In this document: one piece after another, positions 59,201 to 64,000 of the stretch | Numbering within the stretch: the stretch's first letter is position 1 | How the letters are laid out: every line of letters begins with the position of its first letter | Origin: Thinopyrum elongatum | Taxonomy: Eukaryota; Streptophyta; Magnoliopsida; Poales; Poaceae | Reading direction: 5' to 3' | NCBI GenBank assembly: GCA_011799875.1 | Contig: CM022302.1 | Location: 180,536,942 to 180,600,941 of the forward strand | Length of the DNA: 64,000 nucleotides | Translations under genes and position numbers: made by a program | The notes under the pieces: generated by a model | The model's input: only the letters and a program-made list of their open reading frames with translations | What the model was told of the DNA's origin: nothing | Database searches by the model: none

Positions 59201-60311
59201 GAGTGGTGTGAAAATGGAGGACTCTATGTCAATAATGACAACTTCATGATGGCATTCGGCAAGGACTGCATCTTCAGGACCTCAAGACTTCGAGACTTGA
59301 CGACAAGAATTCAATACACATTACTGGGTGAAGGATGGATTTGATGGGCACCCTGGAGCAACCAGTGGATGACCAGGATGCATGGAGAAGCGCCATGACA
59401 TCTTGCGGAAAGCTTCACCCAGACTCAAAGAGACGGAAGAATACTTCATGCTCGGAAGCTTACCTGTGCAACCGCAAGTCACTGTGGGCTCTGGCTTGGT
59501 TGACCCTAGTGGTGACTTTGGCTGGGACGGTGCCATCAGATGTAGAACTACGGCAGGATTGGATAGGCACCGGACAGTGGTTAGAGGAACTCTTCGGAAG
59601 ACCATGTTTCGATCGTCCTGTTCTCAAACGATCTGAAGTGCGAGGACGAAAAGGGAGGAATCGAATCTTGCGGGTAAAGTGTACAAACCTCTGCAGAGGG
59701 TTAAAACCTAATCAATTAGTCGTGTCCCCGGTTACGGACAATTTGAGCCTCTAGATTTGGAACTATCTCAGAACTCTCAACACGGGATCGAAAACATAAT
59801 TGTGGGCAACTTATGATGACATGGGCTATGAGACATCGGTTGGTGGAACCATGTCATGTATAGGTATTTTCTTTGTAGTAGAGATTCCCAGATATTCCAT
59901 TGATGTAGGGAAAATAAAACTAGCATTTACGCAAAAACCTCAGACACAGAGCCACAAAGCCATGTTGCATATAGAATAGTTTTATCATTTGTTTTTCTTA
60001 TGGTGATCTTGCCGGTACATTCAATGTACTAACCTACACAGCTGCAACGTATCATGTTGCAGGATTTATATGACGAGTAAGAGATACGGTAAAGGGTTAC
60101 GGTCTACACTCAACTTGCCGATGGCGTTGATGGGACTTCACACCCGTTTGTTGGTTTCCGTTGAGACTTATGAGGTATATATCAGTTTTTCGTTATTTTT
60201 ACATGTGATTGCACTTTGATATATACATTGATGTACTGTGTGTGCCAGCATACTGATCCAAGGATGGCACAGATACAAAGAGGCTTGACCGTTTGAGGTC
60301 GGGTCGTTACA
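56231..60311 (+). repeat. Very long LTR (4081 bp), 5' copy
   Basis: TGTAACATCCCAAAATTC to GGTCGGGTCGTTACA with TG...CA ends, directly followed by a tRNA-Met-type primer site. Three zones are visible: AT-rich U3 (56231-57080), a GC-rich island (57090-57800) with a TATA box, and a T-rich stretch (57830-59080) that looks like an intron after CACCACG|GTATGC. A transcribed-looking end follows (59090-60311). No second copy is in the window. The length and the Met primer site fit a Tekay/Del-type Gypsy, but no coding domain confirms it. Confidence 0.8.
57357..57364 (+). promoter_or_regulatory. TATA box of the 4-kb LTR
   Basis: TATAAGTA in the context GTCCGTCTATAAGTACCCCT, at the start of a C-rich leader (57365-57500). 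The GC-rich island around it resembles a plant 5' UTR, so this is the probable start of the element's transcript. Confidence 0.5.
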
Positions 60312-60313
60312 GA

Positions 60314-60327
60314 TATGGTATCAAAGC
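60314..60327 (+). other. Primer-binding site, tRNA-Met type
   Basis: TATGGTATCAAAGC starts two bases after the LTR and differs from the consensus TGGTATCAGAGC at one base. It fixes the element's orientation as plus. Confidence 0.8.
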
Positions 60328-60454
60328 ACATGTTGACTGTAGGACGTGACCTAGAAAATGGCTTAGTAACATGAAGACCCCGATAGGAACGACTTTTACC
60401 ACTCTCGTAACTCTTGAATTATTTTACTAAACCTTCCTTGTTTCAAAATAATAG

Positions 60455-60840
60455 ATGGAGAGCTACCTTCTGAATAAAAGAGAACACTATGAGAAGGTTC
60501 TTGGAGGCCCGTTCCTTGTGGAGCTAGTCAGACTTCTGAAGCTGCCGATACCTGAGATCAAGGTAACTAAGAGGAAGACTGGATCATGGGGAGTCAAGAC
60601 TCAAGTTTCTGGACGCAAAGAAGAACCCAAGACCGGAGACTTCAGCTTTGGAACGATAAACGGTGAGTGTGATATGGGCATAAACACTGCTGTCCATGAT
60701 GCTATTGCATGCTTATGCTATCGTCATCGTGCTGCACTAAACCCACACTACTTTGGAAGGGTTGGATGGAAGAAGGTTGATGGAGCAACTATTGCCCTGA
60801 CGGAAGCGCAGAAGATGAAGTTCTCCCCACTGTTAGTTTA
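60455..60840 (+). pseudogene. First internal ORF of the long-LTR element, truncated
   Basis: ATG 60455 opens a frame reading MESYLLNKREHYEKVLGGPF, VKTQVSGRKEEPKTGDFSFG, HDAIACLCYRHRAALNPHYF and GWKKVDGATIALTEAQKMKF. It is open for 129 codons until the next LTR begins at 60841 in mid-frame. It stands where gag would be, but shows no capsid pattern or zinc knuckle. I do not recognise a domain. It may define a non-autonomous (LARD-type) family with its own conserved protein. Confidence 0.6.
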
Positions 60841-61727
60841 TGTCCGAATCGGGGCTCCGGGGATCCAAAGTAAGGTTCAAACTCTGGGGTGTGCGCAGAG
60901 AACTCCACCAGCTGCGACACACTGCTCACTGCCTCACGGTGATGCTCTGACATGCTCGAGCCAGAGGGAAGAAAGGGTGGAACACGATGATTTACCCAGG
61001 TTCGGGCCACCTTGCGGTGTAAGACCCTACTCCTGCTTTGTGGTGGATTACCTCGCGAGGGAGGATGAGTATGAACAAGTACAAGGATGTGGTGCCTCGG
61101 GAGGGCTCAAGAATAGACCCTCTCTACGGTTGAGAATAGCCTATACTTATACTAGCCCTGGTCCTCTTCCCCCGAAAACTCTAGGCGGGAAGGGATGCCA
61201 CAACGACCAATTTCAAAGGGGGACAAGAGTACATCTTATCCTGGCAAAAGGTGTTCTTCGCCTGCAAAGCTTCTATCCATGACGCACAGGTGGGCTCGAT
61301 GATGACCTCCGTCCTACCGAGCCGGCGTCCTGGTCTTGTTGCACCAAAGAGGCAACCTTTGGGGCTGCCTTCGGAACCCGCGTGCTGGCCTTGTTCCTTT
61401 AGCACCAAAGAGGAAAGCCTCGCCATCCTCGCCCGCTGGCACTGGTCCTGGCGACGCTCGTCATGGCTCGCGTCACCCACGTGCATCGCGAGGCGGGGTG
61501 GCGAGCCTAGAGATGTCCACCTCACGAGGGGCCTTGGGAGGCCACCCTTTGTAGAACCCTCAGGGCACCTGACGATGCTTGTCGATGCTCGCCTCGCGAG
61601 GCGGGGGCCCTCACAAGGGCCTTGCTCTTGAAGTCTTTACTATGGGCCGCGCTGGGCCCTTCGACGATGCCACACGGTGGGCCGTAGGCAGACGGGCTTG
61701 GGTACCCCCAGTCCCATGGGCTCGACA
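60841..61727 (-). repeat. LTR (887 bp) of a minus-strand element
   Basis: TGTCCGAATCGGGGCTCCGG to CCATGGGCTCGACA on the plus strand, with matching ends TGTC/GACA. The following bases, GTAGCCCCCGGGC, are the complement of a polypurine tract, so the element reads on the minus strand and this is its 3' LTR. It contains TTTACCCAGGTTCGGGCC, as other Gypsy LTRs here do, and several CCTCGCGAGG palindromes. No second copy is in the window. Confidence 0.65.
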
Positions 61728-61994
61728 GTAGCCCCCGGGCCTGTGGCGCGCACGACCTCGCTTGGAGGCGGAGGCGAAGAGCAGAGGGGGTGAAGCGATG
61801 CGGGCCACAACCGCCTGCGGGCCAGGCTCGATGTGTGGCGCACGCTGAGGCACGGCACGCCCCCATTTCCCCATGTCGCCTCGGCAACTACCCAGGCTGA
61901 CATAAACCCTAGCTCATGCCGCGGAGCCATCATTGCTCCCTTGTCTTGCATTTTCCTTGGAAGGTGAAGGGGCGCAGGTCGATCCCATCGGCAC

Positions 61995-62002
61995 TATATA
62001 AG
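61995..62002 (+). promoter_or_regulatory. TATA box of the antisense B3-like gene
   Basis: TATATAAG in CGGCACTATATAAGGGC, 74 bp upstream of the ATG at 62076. It is followed by a pyrimidine-rich leader (CTCATCTTCTCC), and the ATG has a good plant start context (CCGCCATGGCG). Confidence 0.65.
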
Positions 62003-62075
62003 GGCTAGGGGGCGGACCCCTTGGCTCATCTTCTCCAAACACACCTCCTCACTTCTGCTCATTGTTGCTGCCGCC

Positions 62076-62824
62076 ATGGCGCCCTTGAGGAGGTTCTCCG
62101 CCGCTGAGAAGGGGAAGGTGGTGCAGGAGGGAGCGGAACCGCCATAGCCAGCGAGGGGGCGAGGCCACCCCCGAAAGTTTGCTACGCTTGGGGCACCTCC
62201 CCGGGGACGTGGGCGTCCTCCATTGGCGGCTCGCACCGGCTCGGGTGGCCGCGTGAAGAATCCCACCCGCGGGCGTGGCCACGGGGGTCGAGGAGGTCGT
62301 GGCCAAGGAGGGAGGAGTGACGCAGCCACCCGGCCACCGCGGGCATGGGCCTACTCCGTGGACTCGGCTCACGAGTTCGTTGTATCGATGAACAGTCCGC
62401 CCTGCACCTGGCTCCAACTCCCGGATTCCTTCACGGAGGAGCTAGCAGCTGACGCGCCCCTGGGCTGTGGCTGCAGCCAGACGGCTGCTGCAACAAGTCC
62501 TCCTGGGTGACGGCCGAGTTCACCCCTTCCGGCTACATGTACCTGACCCGGGGATGGAAGTCATTCGCCCGCGCCCGTGGCTTGAAGGAGGAGCACACTC
62601 TCCACTTCAAGTTCGACGGGGCCGCGATGCTCTTCGTGAAGATCTTAGGGGAGGCCGACAGCCGCCTGGAGTGCTGCATGGAGAGCGACAGCAGCAGCGG
62701 CGGCCACTCCTCCAGCGACGACATCAGTGACGGCGATGACACCTCCCCCGGGATGAACGCGAGCGATGACGACTCCGACGAGCCCCCATGCCACCACATC
62801 AAGACGGAGGAGGACTTCGACTAG
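62076..62824 (+). pseudogene. B3-domain gene in antisense within an LTR element
   Basis: From ATG 62076 (MAPLRRFSAAEKGKVVQEGA) the frame meets a TAG at 62145. It then continues through an Arg/Gly-rich stretch (GRGHGGRGGRGQGGRSD, an RGG or AT-hook-like region) into a B3-like domain. Its first half (VVSMNSPPCTWLQLPDSFTE) is in the starting frame; a missing G near 62462 shifts it. The second half, FTPSGYMYLTRGWKSFARAR and GLKEEHTLHFKFDGAAMLFV, shows the hallmark GW-x-x-F and L-K-E spacing of B3. The tail is Ser/Asp-rich and acidic, with a sumoylation-like IKTEE. B3 proteins bind DNA in the nucleus. Only two lesions break it, and its own promoter is intact. Confidence 0.7.
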
Positions 62825-63137
62825 GCTCTGGTGGTGCTGGAGCCAGGGCCTCGGAAGGGGCAGCCGCCTGGAGGAGGTTCCTTTTGTTTTTCCTTTCCCT
62901 GCATTTGGACGACATGGGCCCCGTGGGCCATGTAAGAAACTCCGGTGCTTGCGCCTTTATCTAAATGCTTTTGTGATCAGGCTTTTAAGCTCGATCTCCA
63001 CACTCTTTGTTAGGTTTGCCCTTTCCCTCATGATTGCTGTAGTGCTCTGCGTCGCTAGGACCCAGTCCCGGGGAAGCCGCAGCCATCGCTGGTATGTCAG
63101 GTCGCGATGCCTGGGACAAGGCCAGGAGGTGAGGGGC
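62825..63137 (+). other. 3' region of the B3-like gene within the LTR element
   Basis: Follows the stop at 62822-62824. It begins with a GC-rich stretch, then TTTTGTTTTTCCTTTCCC. No gene was seen. The internal region of the element is cut off by the Copia LTR beginning at 63138, so pol is not seen. Confidence 0.5.
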
Positions 63138-64000
63138 TGAAAGGACATGCGGTGCCCCCATGTGTGGTTTTGGTAATTGATGACATTCTCTATGGACTAA
63201 TGGTTGCATTGAGTTATATTTGAAGGATTTGTCCATAGGCATTTCTTGAAGTCCATGTGTTGGTTTCAAGGAGTTTATGTGTTGACCAAGGTGCTATTAA
63301 GGAATTATCCAAAGATTGGTCATGTGAGAGTTGAGCTTATTGCAAGCATGTCTTGAAGAAGAAGATTGTGTGATCGTTCATGCTTACCTTCAAGGCATCA
63401 TCCAAATGAAGTGAGTTGGAAAGGTTCAAGGTTGATTAAGACTACATCAAGAGTGAATCAAGTTGATCAACACACAAAGCATAGAAGATGTACCGAGAGG
63501 GATCAAGCGATCCCATGGTATGGTAAGCATTGTCAATTACGCTTTGTGTACTAACCCATGGTCTTCGTGAGAGTTCTTTATGGGGTTAGGTTGCGGTGTG
63601 CAAGTTCAAGTGGATCATCACGAAGAGATCATATGCTTGAAGCTTGCCGTCCATTGTGGTGGCAATGGACTTGTGAAGATGAGCCAAAGAGTGGCTCACC
63701 CATAGTGGAGTATGGGGGAGCAATCAACTAGTCTTCACCGAGGCAACGGAATCAAGAAAGGTGGTCCAACTTGAGGAAGTCAAGATCGTCATCATCTAGC
63801 TCAAGTGGACTTTGTGTAAGGCAAAGGTTTGCCCTTGATAGGTTTTCTATTTTTCTGGTCTTATGGTGGTAGTTGGGAGACCGGGTTATAGGATCGATTG
63901 CCGTACTATCAAGGGGGCTCTCGATGAGTAGCTTGATCGTATCGTTCATAGAGAGCTCAAACCTTTGCATCCTTGCATCATCTTTATTGGTTCTTGTTTG
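63138..64000 (+). repeat. Copia LTR, start (continues past the window)
   Basis: Begins TGAAAGGACATGCGGTGCCC and continues with TGTGGTTTTGGTAATTGATG, a start that resembles the minus-strand Copia LTR (TGAAAGTGCAACTAATCC then GGTGGTTTTGGTAATT). 863 bp are present. The end and internal region are outside the window, so its orientation as plus is inferred from the LTR start only. Confidence 0.7.

Noticed and set aside
61181..61951. Overlapping frames in the LTR at 60841-61727 and just after it
   Set aside because: All frames are open by virtue of high GC; no motif supports any of them.

Overview
The window looks like nuclear DNA from a large-genome grass, most likely Triticeae (wheat, Aegilops or rye). 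That is inferred from the style of the transposable elements: SIRE-type Copia, Athila-like and Tat-like Gypsy, PIF/Harbinger, Stowaway and L1-type LINE. A plant mitochondrial nad7 exon and a plastid trnA-rrn23 piece point the same way. No intact host gene was found. Most of the sequence is transposons inserted into one another, most of them broken. Family names below come from recognition, not from a database search.

Layout. 79-14809: two PIF/Harbinger-like elements end to end. The second carries a transposase gene on the minus strand, split by a minus-strand Copia element (2630-13381) that keeps gag and an env-like gene, has no pol, and contains a mosaic of organelle DNA (4575-5303). 14815-15785: a 5'-truncated LINE tail, a Stowaway MITE and a Mutator-like MITE, each with target-site duplications. 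16098-45404: a four-level nest. A LINE is split by a degraded minus-strand Gypsy (16572-45151); that Gypsy is split by a non-autonomous Athila-like element (17719-34550); the 3' LTR of the Athila-like element is split by a young plus-strand Tat-like Gypsy (23013-33087). 45409-46860: one LTR and the 3' end of another Copia. 48378-56216: three tandem, degenerate, multi-exon gene copies with B3-like DNA-binding segments, the only part that looks like former host genes. 56231-60840: a 4.1-kb LTR, primer site and start of the internal region of a further LTR element. 60841-63137: an LTR and 3' part of a minus-strand LTR element carrying a B3-domain gene in antisense. 63138-64000: the start of another Copia LTR, cut by the window edge.

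How the parts relate. Three LTR elements (23013-33087, 16572-45151 and 60841-63137) share one architecture: beside the 3' LTR they carry a gene on the strand opposite to gag-pol, preceded by a TATA-like box. In two of them this gene has several exons with clear splice signals, and in the third it encodes a B3-like domain. This recurrent antisense passenger gene is the most interesting pattern here, followed by the organelle mosaic, the dense TCGGTnnnACCGA dyads of the Copia element, and TATA boxes held in the loop of inverted repeats in two unrelated LTR families.

Limits: all boundaries, repeats and homologies were read by eye. Exon edges of the degenerate genes are approximate.
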